DNA of 64,000 nucleotides from Streptomyces asoensis (GTDB taxonomy: Bacteria; Actinomycetota; Actinomycetes; Streptomycetales; Streptomycetaceae): assembly GCF_013085465.1 (NCBI RefSeq), contig NZ_CP049838.1:6696001-6760000 (forward strand), in the 5' to 3' direction. Shown here piece by piece: positions 44,731 through 52,611 of the stretch (its first letter is position 1; each line of letters opens with the position of its first letter). The notes under the pieces were generated by a model. That model saw only the letters and a list, made by a program, of their open reading frames with translations, made no database searches and was not told where the DNA came from. A program made the translations under genes and the position numbers.

Positions 44731-45683
44731 TCAGCCCTTTACGAGCATCCGTCGACAACGCTAGCGCCCTCCTGCAAGCCTTCGGCTTCGACAAGGTTCG
44801 CTCCAATGACAGGTCCGCCCTGACAGTCCTTGTGCTGCTCGGCCTGGAGCCCGGCGAGCCGTGGGACGTGGCAACCAATCCGCGCCTCGGCGTCACGGAA
44901 GTCATGGGCATCATTGCGGACAAGTGGGGCAAGGGGTACGCCCCGAACTCGCGCGAGACGTTCCGCAAGCAGACGCTCCACCAGTTCGTCGACGCGGGGT
45001 TCGCTGAGCACAACTCCGATGCTCCCGAAGGGCGCGCGGTCAACTCCTCAAAGAACAATTACCGGATCGCTCCGGCTGCTCTGTCCGTAGTGCGTCTCTT
45101 CGGCACCCCGGGGTTCCAGGACGCCCTCGACGCCTGGATAGCCGAAGCTCCTACCCAGCAGGCCGCTTACAAGGCCACTCGCGAGATGCAGATGCTCCCG
45201 GTCACGCTGCCCGATGGTTCTCCGTTCCGCCTCTCTCCTGGTGGCCAGAACCCCCTGATCCGGGACATGGTCGAGGAGTTTTGCCCTCGCTTCGCTCCCG
45301 GCGGGCAGGTGCTTTACCTGGGGGATGCCAAGGATCACCGCTACGACATCCGTAAAGACGACGTTCTCGCACGCCTCGGACTGACCTTCGACGAACACGG
45401 CAAGAACCCGGACCTCGTGGTCTACGACGAGCGGCGCGGTTGGCTTTTCCTGATGGAAGCCGTCACTTCTCACGGACCCATCGACTTCGGACGGCGTGAG
45501 CACCTGAAGACCCTCTTCGCAACGGACAAGGCAGGGCTGGTGTTCGTGAACTGCTTCCCGGACCGCGCCACGATGCGCAAGTGGCTGGCCGACCTCGCAT
45601 GGGAGACCGAAGCCTGGGTGGCTGACGCGCCTGACCACCTGATCCACCTGAACGGCTCACGGTTCCTCGGCCCCTATGAGTAG
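44727..45683 (+). CDS. BsuBI/PstI-type restriction endonuclease
   Basis: 318 aa from GTG 44727 overlapping the methyltransferase stop. The N-terminal half is helical with a winged-helix look (SRETFRKQTLHQFVDAGFAE). The C-terminal half carries YLGDAKDHRYDIRKDD, then NPDLVVYDERRGWLFLMEAV and SHGPIDFGRREHL, the PD-(D/E)xK-like core of the BsuBI/PstI family. These enzymes cut CTGCAG; the exact specificity here is inferred. The pair would defend the host and penalise loss of the element. Confidence 0.92.
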   Translation: MISPLRASVDNASALLQAFGFDKVRSNDRSALTVLVLLGLEPGEPWDVATNPRLGVTEVMGIIADKWGKGYAPNSRETFRKQTLHQFVDAGFAEHNSDAPEGRAVNSSKNNYRIAPAALSVVRLFGTPGFQDALDAWIAEAPTQQAAYKATREMQMLPVTLPDGSPFRLSPGGQNPLIRDMVEEFCPRFAPGGQVLYLGDAKDHRYDIRKDDVLARLGLTFDEHGKNPDLVVYDERRGWLFLMEAVTSHGPIDFGRREHLKTLFATDKAGLVFVNCFPDRATMRKWLADLAWETEAWVADAPDHLIHLNGSRFLGPYE

Positions 45684-46202
45684 TTACTGATGGGGCAGGG
45701 ATCTTCATGATCTTCCCCCACTGAAGCCGGCGGCGCGCTGGTGGCCTGCCTTGGCGTACGGCGGGTGGTCGAGGAATCACAGTTTTATGAGACAGGCTCG
45801 GTGGTCTCGGGCATGAGCTGCGACTTCGCCGACCGGGGAAGCGGGCGGCTCGTTGACCGCAGGGCACCGGTGTTGACCGTGCTGACCTCTGCATCTGGCA
45901 CGGTTGTGGCACGAACCTCAGCCGACGACAGTCAGCCACGATGGCGGGTGAGCCGATCGCCTCGGCGCGCGTATGCCTCGCTGCACCCCACCGACCCCAG
46001 CCACGCTGCCAAGCTGTCGACCAGAGCGAGCTGTGCTGGCGGAAGCATGGCGGTGGGGACCTTGGGGGAGGACCTCTTCGTCCCGAAGCAACTTGGGCGA
46101 GGGCTCTACCTTGGGCCGGTGTGCTGTTCACCTGCGCTGATGGTCCGCAGACGTCCGTACTCGTCCGCGGTTGGTTGTCGGCGTTGTCACGCAGTTAGAC
46201 AC
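45684..46202. other. Gene-poor interval after the restriction gene
   Basis: No convincing gene. 45964-46040 resembles 35739-35818 outside the element. The interval looks like decayed DNA, or a promoter region of something unseen. Confidence 0.45.
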
Positions 46203-46533
46203 TCATGGCTGCTGTACAGATCGTTTCGCTGCCGCGTTCCGGGCGTGAGCTTCGCGTCGTAGTCGGCGTTCGTAGTCAGCGATTTGACGGGCCACGGGAC
46301 GGCTGGTGGCAGTTCGGATCAACCGCTCGTTGTCACGATCCACCAGGAAGGGGCCGTTGCCTCCAAGCCGAGGGCGCCGGCCACTCTGGTCATCCCCGGC
46401 TGCCCCCCCAGTAGAAGATCCACCCGAATGACATGGCTTCTACGCGCAGGATCTGGAGGGAGTACTCGACGTGGCCTCGTACGTTGTCGATCTCGGCAAG
46501 CACCAGTTGGCGCGCGTCCTCCTCAGTCAGCAT
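46203..46533 (-). pseudogene. YrhB/Imm35-like protein gene with a frameshift in a G7 run
   Basis: From ATG 46533 the frame gives MLTEEDARQLVLAEI, YSLQILRVEAMSFGWIFYWG and then stops within eight codons. Beyond a run of seven G (C7 on the plus strand, 46403-46409) the next frame continues LGGNGPFLVDRDNERLIRTA, RPVARQIADYERRLRRE to a TGA at 46203. Six G would give one continuous protein of about 109 aa. The two halves match the usual N- and C-termini of YrhB/Imm35 domains, small proteins often found as immunity factors. Either a real frameshift or a sequencing error in the run. Confidence 0.7.
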
Positions 46534-46856
46534 CGCCCGATGATGACATGGCGCCTCCACATGCCGGGATGCCTTACGCGCTCGCGTACACCCGCTTTAG
46601 GAGTTCGGTTCAATCCCGCTTCGGACGTCGTAGTCGACTGGCGCGACGGCCGGACAGGATTGTCGGTGTACGCCCCCGTCCGGCGTCGTTGATGTCAGCG
46701 GTGGATGTCAGAACCTTCTGATCCGTAGCTCTAGCGGGATCGGTCAGCAGAGTCATACCGGCCGCTGGGCGGGCCCGGTGGGACGCTACCGTGCGGGGGC
46801 GGCTACCAGGGTTGCGGCACCTGGCTGCTGTCCCGCACGATCCAAACGGGGTGACC

Positions 46857-47216
46857 ATGGAACGGCATGTGTTGGAATCGCTGTTGATCGGTGATGATGA
46901 GGCGTCCGTGGTAGCTCTGGCCGCCCTCCGCAGCGGCGCCCCCTACTCGGTGGAGGAGCGGGTGCAACCCACTGGTGCGCATGCCGGAGTCTTCGGTCGT
47001 CGACTTCAGCGCATGCGGATGCACGGATTCGAACCCCTTGGGCTGGAGCGAGCAGTGCAGCTCATCAGGGAATACGGCCTGCCTGTGCGCTCAGCGCTGA
47101 TCGATCCTGGCAATCGGACACGGTTCACCCTGCTCTTCCTCACGGAGGACGGCAGCGCACTCGTGGCCTGCGCTAGCTGGCCGCTGCCGCTGGTTGCCAG
47201 GAAGCCACCGCTCTAG
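46857..47216 (+). CDS. Hypothetical 119-aa protein
   Basis: ATG 46857 (GTG 46851 is also possible). Helical protein with SLLIGDDEASVVALAALRSG, FGRRLQRMRMHGFEPLGLE and a beta end FTLLFLTEDGSALVACASW. I do not recognise the family. It lies between the frameshifted YrhB-like gene and the metallophosphoesterase. Confidence 0.55.
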   Translation: MERHVLESLLIGDDEASVVALAALRSGAPYSVEERVQPTGAHAGVFGRRLQRMRMHGFEPLGLERAVQLIREYGLPVRSALIDPGNRTRFTLLFLTEDGSALVACASWPLPLVARKPPL

Positions 47217-47851
47217 GAGCGAGGGCGGGAAACCGCTGGTCAGGGATCATTCTCGTCCTGGCCGTGGACTACTCTAACTAGAACTGGTTTCAATGGGTGC
47301 CCAAGTCGACTGCTGACGTGGGGCGTTGGGCTGACCTGCGCTGATGTGCGCGCTAGCTGTCGTCGGTTGTCGACGTTGGCCGGTGTCGGACGGCCCAGAG
47401 ACGGCCCAGCGTTGGTCACTGCCCGGCCGGCCAGCCGACGGCGGAGGCTTCGGTGGCACGAGCTTCAGCCGCCTGCGAACCACGAGTAACTGTCTGGGGT
47501 GGCCGCGCACTGTCCGAGCCTCGTTGCGAGGTTGCCCAAGCGGCGAGCTGGCCGCGAGTTGTTGCGCGCCGGCCGTGATGAGTACGACTCCAAATCAATT
47601 CCCGCGCTTCATTACGCACTTGTCTTCTGACCCACAGTGGCGCGCTCCGAGGCCCCTCCCTTGCCCCTCCAACTTTGATACATGTTTGACGGCGGCAGCC
47701 AGATATGCGCGCTTCACTATCGTCTGGTCCTCGTGAGAGCCTCGGCCGCTGCAGGCGGCTCGGACTGGGTACTTACTGAGATGCGATCAAGGTGCTGTGG
47801 CGTGAAGCTGGATAGGTAGAGGACACTTAGTCAAACCCCCAGGGATGTGCC
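47217..47851. other. Gene-free interval before the metallophosphoesterase
   Basis: About 635 bp with no supportable gene. Base composition shifts toward AT near 47820, just before the next gene. Confidence 0.4.
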
Positions 47852-49399
47852 ATGGGCTATCGGTTTGAACTGCGCGATGCGAACATCGTGGCGTACCTAT
47901 CGCGGTGGCTGACAGAGGAGCCTCCCCGTCTAACGGGCGAGGATGTTCAGCGATTCCTCGGCAGCCTTCAGAATGCAGAGAGTAACCTTATATCCGCAGA
48001 CCCGAGTTGGATTTATCGGGTTTCGCAAACTGCAATGGAGTCTCGCGAAAGGTACGGCTTGGAACTCCAGGCCGGACCTTATCAGCCCCTTGATGGAGCG
48101 ACTGTCGAGCATGCCCTCTCAGGGTTGCGTGATATCTTCAGTGAATTCGATCTCTGCATACTGCCTGTGGGGTTGGATGAGCGAAATGTGCGAATGTATT
48201 CATGGCTCCGAGATGCTGCATACTCTTCCGGGAGTAACGCGATAGTCCTCATGCCGAGCCCGATCGGCGACTCCGAGAGTCTGCAGATATTTGACCCATT
48301 GCCGCCTATTAAGGCTATCGCCGACAATCCAGAGATCTGGCCCGGCGTTCTATTTTGGGCGAAAGGAAAGGGAGAGGCATTTGTCCCGGCAGCCCACGCC
48401 GAGGAACTTTTCATTCAGCTATCGCGCGAGTTTGATCACGGAGTAGAGGCCTTGTCAGCCGTAATGGATAAGTACAATTCCACCCTGGATGGGGTGCGCT
48501 CTAATCAAATCCTCCACCTGAGCGATCTTCACTTTGGCACAGATGAGGCTCAACACCATGAAGCATATTTCGAGACGTGGCTCGGTCATATTCTCCCCGC
48601 GATGGATCGCGTAGTGATCACAGGTGACGTATTTGACTCGACCAGAGAGGTTGATTTTTGGGCATTTGATCGCTTCTATAGGGCGCTTAGTAACGCGTGC
48701 CCTAAGGATCCAATCCTCGTGCCAGGCAATCACGACCAGCGTGTTTATGGCCTGAAGTTCGGCAAGTTGGGGGAGGACACGCGGTTCCTGTCGAGGATCG
48801 CCTTCCATCCAGGCGTGCTGGCAGATGACGATCTGCGCTGTGTGTTCCTGTTGTTTAACTCCTCTGAAGGGCAGGATTTCGCTAGAGGGGAAGTCTCAAT
48901 TGATCAACGCCGCAGAGTGGCTACGCAGCTTTTGACCGAATATAAGAGAAGTCCGCAAATTGCGGAGTATTCAAGAATAGCGCTTGTCCACCACCATCCA
49001 ATCCCGTACTCGCCGCAGGAGGCGCGCCCGATACAAAAGGGCTTGAAAGGGTTGTTTATGGGCAATGAGAAGTATATAGAAATGCGCGATTCTGAGGAAT
49101 TTCTCAAATGGTGCGCGAAGCGAGATGTGCCTCTAATTCTTCATGGTCATAAGCACCTTCCGAGGCATCGACTAGAGGGTATATTCGAGAATGGGAGATT
49201 TCTACGAGAAATAACCGCAGTGGGCTGTGGCGCTTCCCTTGGAAAGGGTACTGGCCGCCTGGCTTACAATGTCGTTAAATGGCATCCGGAGGCTGAGCGA
49301 TGGTCGGCCAAATTCTTCAGTGGGCCGATTGATGGTAGCGAATTCAGCGAGGACTTTGTAACGCTCTACCGGGGTACTCTCGAGAATCGTCCTGGTTGA
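47852..49399 (+). CDS. Two-domain calcineurin-like metallophosphoesterase, strongly AT-shifted
   Basis: 515 aa. Residues 1-215 are an unrecognised domain (DLCILPVGLDERNVRMYSWL, SGSNAIVLMPSPIGDSESLQ, PEIWPGVLFWAKGKGEAFVP) with alternating strands and helices, like a nucleotide- or effector-type Rossmann domain. Residues 220-450 are a calcineurin-like phosphoesterase with all metal motifs: LHLSDLHFG, VVITGDVFDS, PILVPGNHDQR, ALVHHHPIP and ILHGHKHLPRH. Hence a phosphodiesterase or phosphatase with two metal ions. The gene uses many A/T-ending codons, unlike the rest of the AICE, so it is a recent arrival. Cytoplasmic, standing alone. A defence role is a guess from its setting. Confidence 0.85.
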   Translation: MGYRFELRDANIVAYLSRWLTEEPPRLTGEDVQRFLGSLQNAESNLISADPSWIYRVSQTAMESRERYGLELQAGPYQPLDGATVEHALSGLRDIFSEFDLCILPVGLDERNVRMYSWLRDAAYSSGSNAIVLMPSPIGDSESLQIFDPLPPIKAIADNPEIWPGVLFWAKGKGEAFVPAAHAEELFIQLSREFDHGVEALSAVMDKYNSTLDGVRSNQILHLSDLHFGTDEAQHHEAYFETWLGHILPAMDRVVITGDVFDSTREVDFWAFDRFYRALSNACPKDPILVPGNHDQRVYGLKFGKLGEDTRFLSRIAFHPGVLADDDLRCVFLLFNSSEGQDFARGEVSIDQRRRVATQLLTEYKRSPQIAEYSRIALVHHHPIPYSPQEARPIQKGLKGLFMGNEKYIEMRDSEEFLKWCAKRDVPLILHGHKHLPRHRLEGIFENGRFLREITAVGCGASLGKGTGRLAYNVVKWHPEAERWSAKFFSGPIDGSEFSEDFVTLYRGTLENRPG

Positions 49400-49896
49400 G
49401 GTTTTAGTCGAGTGAAATCTTGAGGTTCAACGATAAGGTCGGCGGAGCGGCTTTGGGCTGGAGCTGCTTTGGGGCGAGTGATCATGGCCCCGTAAGCTCA
49501 TGGCGAGTCGGGCAGTCAGTGGACCTGCCCGTAAAGCACGACGTTGGGGCCATGATCTTCGAGGCTCGCCCCAAAGTGGCTGCCTAAAGCCGTGGAGCCG
49601 ACCGCCCCAGCCAGAGAGGGTGTCTCCCACTTCATGCCCGCAGCCGCCGGGCGCGGCCAGCCGGGGCGCAGACAGGAGGCAGGCCGCGCCGCAGAGGCGG
49701 CGCGCGCCCGCGCCGTGCGCGGGCCTTGAACCAGTAGAGAAAGTTTGAATCATGGTCTAGCTGCTGGCGTCTTCCTGGGCGATCAAGACAAGCAGCGTTG
49801 CAACGCTGGGCCTGGAGGGAAGATGGTCGCGTGCTCCCATCTCGACTGTTGTGGCGTGATCCCAGACCCATCCCCAGCTTCAACCGGCAGGAGCCC
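49400..49896. other. Intergenic with a large inverted repeat and old-element matches
   Basis: CTTTGGGGCGAG and GATCATGGCCCC (49467-49491) are mirrored by GGGGCCATGATC and CTCGCCCCAAAG (49546-49576), a stem-loop about 110 bp long with an inner GGGCAG/CTGCCC hairpin. 49590-49613 and 49724-49772 match the region near 36.9 kb outside the AICE. Confidence 0.7.
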
Positions 49897-50166
49897 GTGA
49901 CACAGATTGTGTGTGATCCGGACTTCTACGAACCGGTGGATGAGGACGACTGCTCAGTGTTCTCGTACTTCTGCCAACCGCATGACCGCTTCTACCGGTA
50001 TGACGGCTGTGGCGAAGGGGCGCACCTCATCGCCCTGCACTGCGAACGGCACGGGGCCGAGAACATGTGGCCTCAGCCCCTCATGATGGCGTTCCCCGAC
50101 TGGTTCTCCCCGCCGCTCAGTGACGTGCAACTGGCCTGGGTGCGATCGGAAGAGGCCGCTTCCTGA
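49897..50166 (+). CDS. Small Cys-rich hypothetical protein
   Basis: 89 aa, GTG 49897 with AGGAG upstream. Cys residues in IVCDPDFYEP, DDCSVFSYFC, DGCGEGAHL and ALHCERHG suggest a small metal-bound fold. Function not recognised. It lies just upstream of the XRE regulator and points the same way. Confidence 0.55.
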   Translation: MTQIVCDPDFYEPVDEDDCSVFSYFCQPHDRFYRYDGCGEGAHLIALHCERHGAENMWPQPLMMAFPDWFSPPLSDVQLAWVRSEEAAS

Positions 50167-50232
50167 GGACTGCGGGACGGATGGACCTCGGCGCATCGGG
50201 AGACCGTTGCCCCGTGGTGTAGAACCCTGGGT

Positions 50233-51084
50233 ATGGGGAGTGAACGGCGGGAGCTGATGAAGGCGCTCGGGATGCGTCTTCGAGGGCTTCGTGCAGAGGC
50301 TGGTCTGACGGGTGCCGTGTTGGCGCAGCGGGCCGGCGTGGGGCAACCGACCGTGTCCAAGGTGGAGAACGGGCGCATGGTTCCCAGCCTCGACGTACTG
50401 GGTCGGTTGTCGCTGGCTCTCGATCTCGACGAGTCGACCTCTCGTGAAGTGCGCGACCTCCTGGGCGCCGTGGAAGCTGCACCGGACACGATCGAGTTGT
50501 CCGATGAGGAGGTTCCTGCTGGCGCAGTCCTCGATCAGGCGGTGCGGTTTGCTCGGCTGGTTCGCTCGTTCCAGTGCGTTGTCCTGCCGGCCATGCTTCA
50601 GAGTGCTGAGTACGCCCGGCACGTTTTCGCGAGTGCGCCGAACTCGACTCCTGAGGCGGTCGGTCGGGCTGTCGCTGCCCGTGTCGAGCGGCAGAGTCTT
50701 CTGTACGAGCCGGGGCGGGAATCGGTGTTCGTGCTGACGGAAGCCGTGTTGCGGACGTGGCCGGGGAATCCTTCGCTGATGCTTGCCCAGTTCGACCGGC
50801 TGCTGGCCGTCGAGAGTCTGAGCACTGTGCGCCTCGGAGTGATCCCCTGGCGTCGGGCGGTGCCGGTCATGCCTCGTCACGGGTTCACCTTGTGCGACCA
50901 GCGGGCGGTCGTCGTCGAGTCCTTCCGTGGTGAGCGGGTCGCGGACGACCTCGACGAGGTCGCCCTGTACGAGGAGACCTTCCGGCGCTTCGAAGAGGCT
51001 GCGATCTTCGGCCGTGAGGTGCGTGAGCTCCTGCTCCGGGTGATGCAGGAGTTCCGGGAGATGGAAGACTTCGCCACCCGCTAG
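50233..51084 (+). CDS. XRE-family regulator with DUF5753 domain
   Basis: 283 aa. N-terminal HTH: MRLRGLRAEAGLTGAVLAQR, GVGQPTVSKVENGRMVPSLD. The remainder, from about residue 95 (LDQAVRFARLVRSFQCVVLP to LRVMQEFREME), is the DUF5753 domain common in Streptomyces (Scr1/BldB-partner type). Such proteins act as regulators linked to differentiation or element control. It is first in a run of regulatory genes and is a candidate for the protein that binds the GTCTAG sites. Confidence 0.9.
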   Translation: MGSERRELMKALGMRLRGLRAEAGLTGAVLAQRAGVGQPTVSKVENGRMVPSLDVLGRLSLALDLDESTSREVRDLLGAVEAAPDTIELSDEEVPAGAVLDQAVRFARLVRSFQCVVLPAMLQSAEYARHVFASAPNSTPEAVGRAVAARVERQSLLYEPGRESVFVLTEAVLRTWPGNPSLMLAQFDRLLAVESLSTVRLGVIPWRRAVPVMPRHGFTLCDQRAVVVESFRGERVADDLDEVALYEETFRRFEEAAIFGREVRELLLRVMQEFREMEDFATR

Positions 51085-51147
51085 AGGAATAATTCCTCAA
51101 GATGCCTGGCTCATGGGTCGCGCATGGGAATACTCTGCTCGCTGTGT

Positions 51148-51165
51148 CGTCTAGCCCCCTAGACG
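51148..51165. promoter_or_regulatory. GTCTAG palindrome before the HATPase gene
   Basis: CGTCTAG-CCCC-CTAGACG, an inverted repeat directly upstream of the GAGGAGGAG ribosome site of the 51181 gene. A TACTCT box lies at 51131-51136. One of several related sites in the AICE. Confidence 0.75.
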
Positions 51166-51180
51166 AGGAGGAGTGTTCCC

Positions 51181-51582
51181 ATGTCCCAAAGTTGGTGCCG
51201 CATGTTTCCCGGCTTGGCCTGGCAGGTGGCGCAGGCCCGTCACTTCGTCGCCGCCCTGCTCGAGGATGAGGCTTCAGACCTCGTCGATGACGCCGTCCTG
51301 GTCGTCGGGGAGCTGGCGGCCAATGCCGTCCGGCATACGCGGAGCGGCTGGTACCGCGGATGGTTCCTCGTAGTCGTCCACTTCCGCGACGACCTGGTCC
51401 GAGTCGAAGTCGTCGACCAGGGTGGCGACGAGGAACCCCAGGTTCGAAGTGTGGCCAGAGGCGTGGAAGAGGATGGCCGCGGGCTGATGATGATTGCGGC
51501 CTGCGCCGAAGACTGGGGAGTGAAGGACCGACCCTCCGGCGCGCGCTGCGTCTGGGCCGAGCTGGCGCGGAACGGCTCGTGA
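51181..51582 (+). CDS. HATPase (anti-sigma-factor-like) ATP-binding protein
   Basis: 133 aa, ATG 51181. Opens FPGLAWQVAQARHFVAALLE, then the N box VVGELAANAVRHTRSGW, G1 VEVVDQGGDEEPQV and G2 EEDGRGLMMIAACAEDWGVK. This is the single-domain HATPase_c_2 family typical of Streptomyces, related to SpoIIAB/RsbW anti-sigma kinases. Its partner could be the HTH protein that follows. Translation start follows a strong ribosome site beside a GTCTAG palindrome. Confidence 0.88.
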   Translation: MSQSWCRMFPGLAWQVAQARHFVAALLEDEASDLVDDAVLVVGELAANAVRHTRSGWYRGWFLVVVHFRDDLVRVEVVDQGGDEEPQVRSVARGVEEDGRGLMMIAACAEDWGVKDRPSGARCVWAELARNGS

Positions 51583-51716
51583 AGGGCTCATGCGCGGCGG
51601 TGATCGGTAGCCGCCTCGTGGGCAGTGGCGGGTGAGCCCTCGGGGGGGGTGCCTCGGCGGCGGGCCGGCTTCTATGTGATCGGTGTTCATTCGGGCAGGC
51701 GACTCCCGCCCATTCC

Positions 51717-51732
51717 GTCTAGGGCCCTAGAC
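51717..51732. promoter_or_regulatory. Perfect 16-bp GTCTAG palindrome
   Basis: GTCTAGGGCCCTAGAC is a perfect palindrome 27 bp before ATG 51760. Same half-site GTCTAG(G) as at 51148, 54852-54942 and 58264. Confidence 0.8.
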
Positions 51733-51759
51733 TCCTGGGTACTTCTAGGAGGTGTGGTC

Positions 51760-52611
51760 ATGTCGGACGAGTTGCAGCGGATCATGGCGATCGATGATCC
51801 GTACCTGCTCCTGCGTGAGGTCACGACGCGGTTGGCCGACGCGCAGCAGGAGGTGACCGAACTCGCCCGGCTCCGCCGTCGTGTGGTTCAGGACCTCCAC
51901 TCGCAAGGGCTGTCGTACGCGCAGATCGCCGAAAAGGCCGGCCTGAGCCGCGGGCGGATCCATCAGATCCGGCATACCGGCCCGGCGCCGGAGGGTGCGT
52001 TCCTTGGTGCGGGTGCTGTCACGGTCGTGACTCCGCTTCGGTGGGACGACGACAAGAAGCGCACCGTCGTCGCTATGGCTGACGTGAACTCCGGGAAGCG
52101 CTTGGAGGAGCTGGCCAAGTCGTACGGGCTCGATGTCAGCTCGGGCAATGTGTTGGTGAGTGGTGAGGTCGACCTCAACCGTGACGGCCTGGTCGTCGTC
52201 TGCGGGCCGGGCATGTCCCAGGACATGAGCGACCTCTACGCCCAGGACCCAGTACTCAGCTGGGAACACCCCGATGGTGAGCCGTGGACGCTGGTGGACC
52301 GTCGTACCGGCACGGCGCACCGCGCGGGACAGGACACCGACTCGAACCGTCCGTACGACGTCGGATACCTCGGCCGGCTGCCCCGCCCGGACGGCAACGG
52401 CTCGGTGCTCGCCATCGCCAGCATCCACAACGAAGGATCCCTCGGCGTCGTCCAGCTGCTCGCCTCCGACCTGAGCACGCTGTGGGGCCAGGTGGGAGAG
52501 CATTGCTTCTCCACGCTGGTCGGCGTCCAATACGACCCCGAGACCGGCGAACCGCAGTCCGTCGAACTGCTCACTCCCCTCTACCGGCACGACGAGGAGA
52601 CGACGGCGTGA
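51760..52611 (+). CDS. Sigma-like HTH protein with an unrecognised sensor-like C-terminal domain
   Basis: 283 aa, ATG 51760 with AGGAGGTG upstream. Residues 20-75 form a helical region and an HTH (VQDLHSQGLSYAQIAEKAG, LSRGRIHQIRHTG) like sigma region 4. From residue 85 a separate alpha/beta domain follows: VVAMADVNSGKRLEELAKSY, DLNRDGLVVVCGPGMSQDMS, GYLGRLPRPDGNGSVLAIAS, SLGVVQLLASDLSTLWGQV. This domain looks like a ligand- or nucleotide-binding sensor; I cannot name it. Its stop overlaps the start codon region of the phosphatase gene, so both are co-translated. Confidence 0.8.
   Translation: MSDELQRIMAIDDPYLLLREVTTRLADAQQEVTELARLRRRVVQDLHSQGLSYAQIAEKAGLSRGRIHQIRHTGPAPEGAFLGAGAVTVVTPLRWDDDKKRTVVAMADVNSGKRLEELAKSYGLDVSSGNVLVSGEVDLNRDGLVVVCGPGMSQDMSDLYAQDPVLSWEHPDGEPWTLVDRRTGTAHRAGQDTDSNRPYDVGYLGRLPRPDGNGSVLAIASIHNEGSLGVVQLLASDLSTLWGQVGEHCFSTLVGVQYDPETGEPQSVELLTPLYRHDEETTA

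Noticed and set aside
45741..46262. 173-codon frame after the restriction gene
   Set aside because: Low-complexity Ser/Arg composition, and it runs antisense into the YrhB-like gene, which has much clearer protein character.
49427..49753. 108-codon minus-strand frame in the intergenic region
   Set aside because: It runs through the long inverted repeat and a GC-rich simple region, with no ribosome site or domain.
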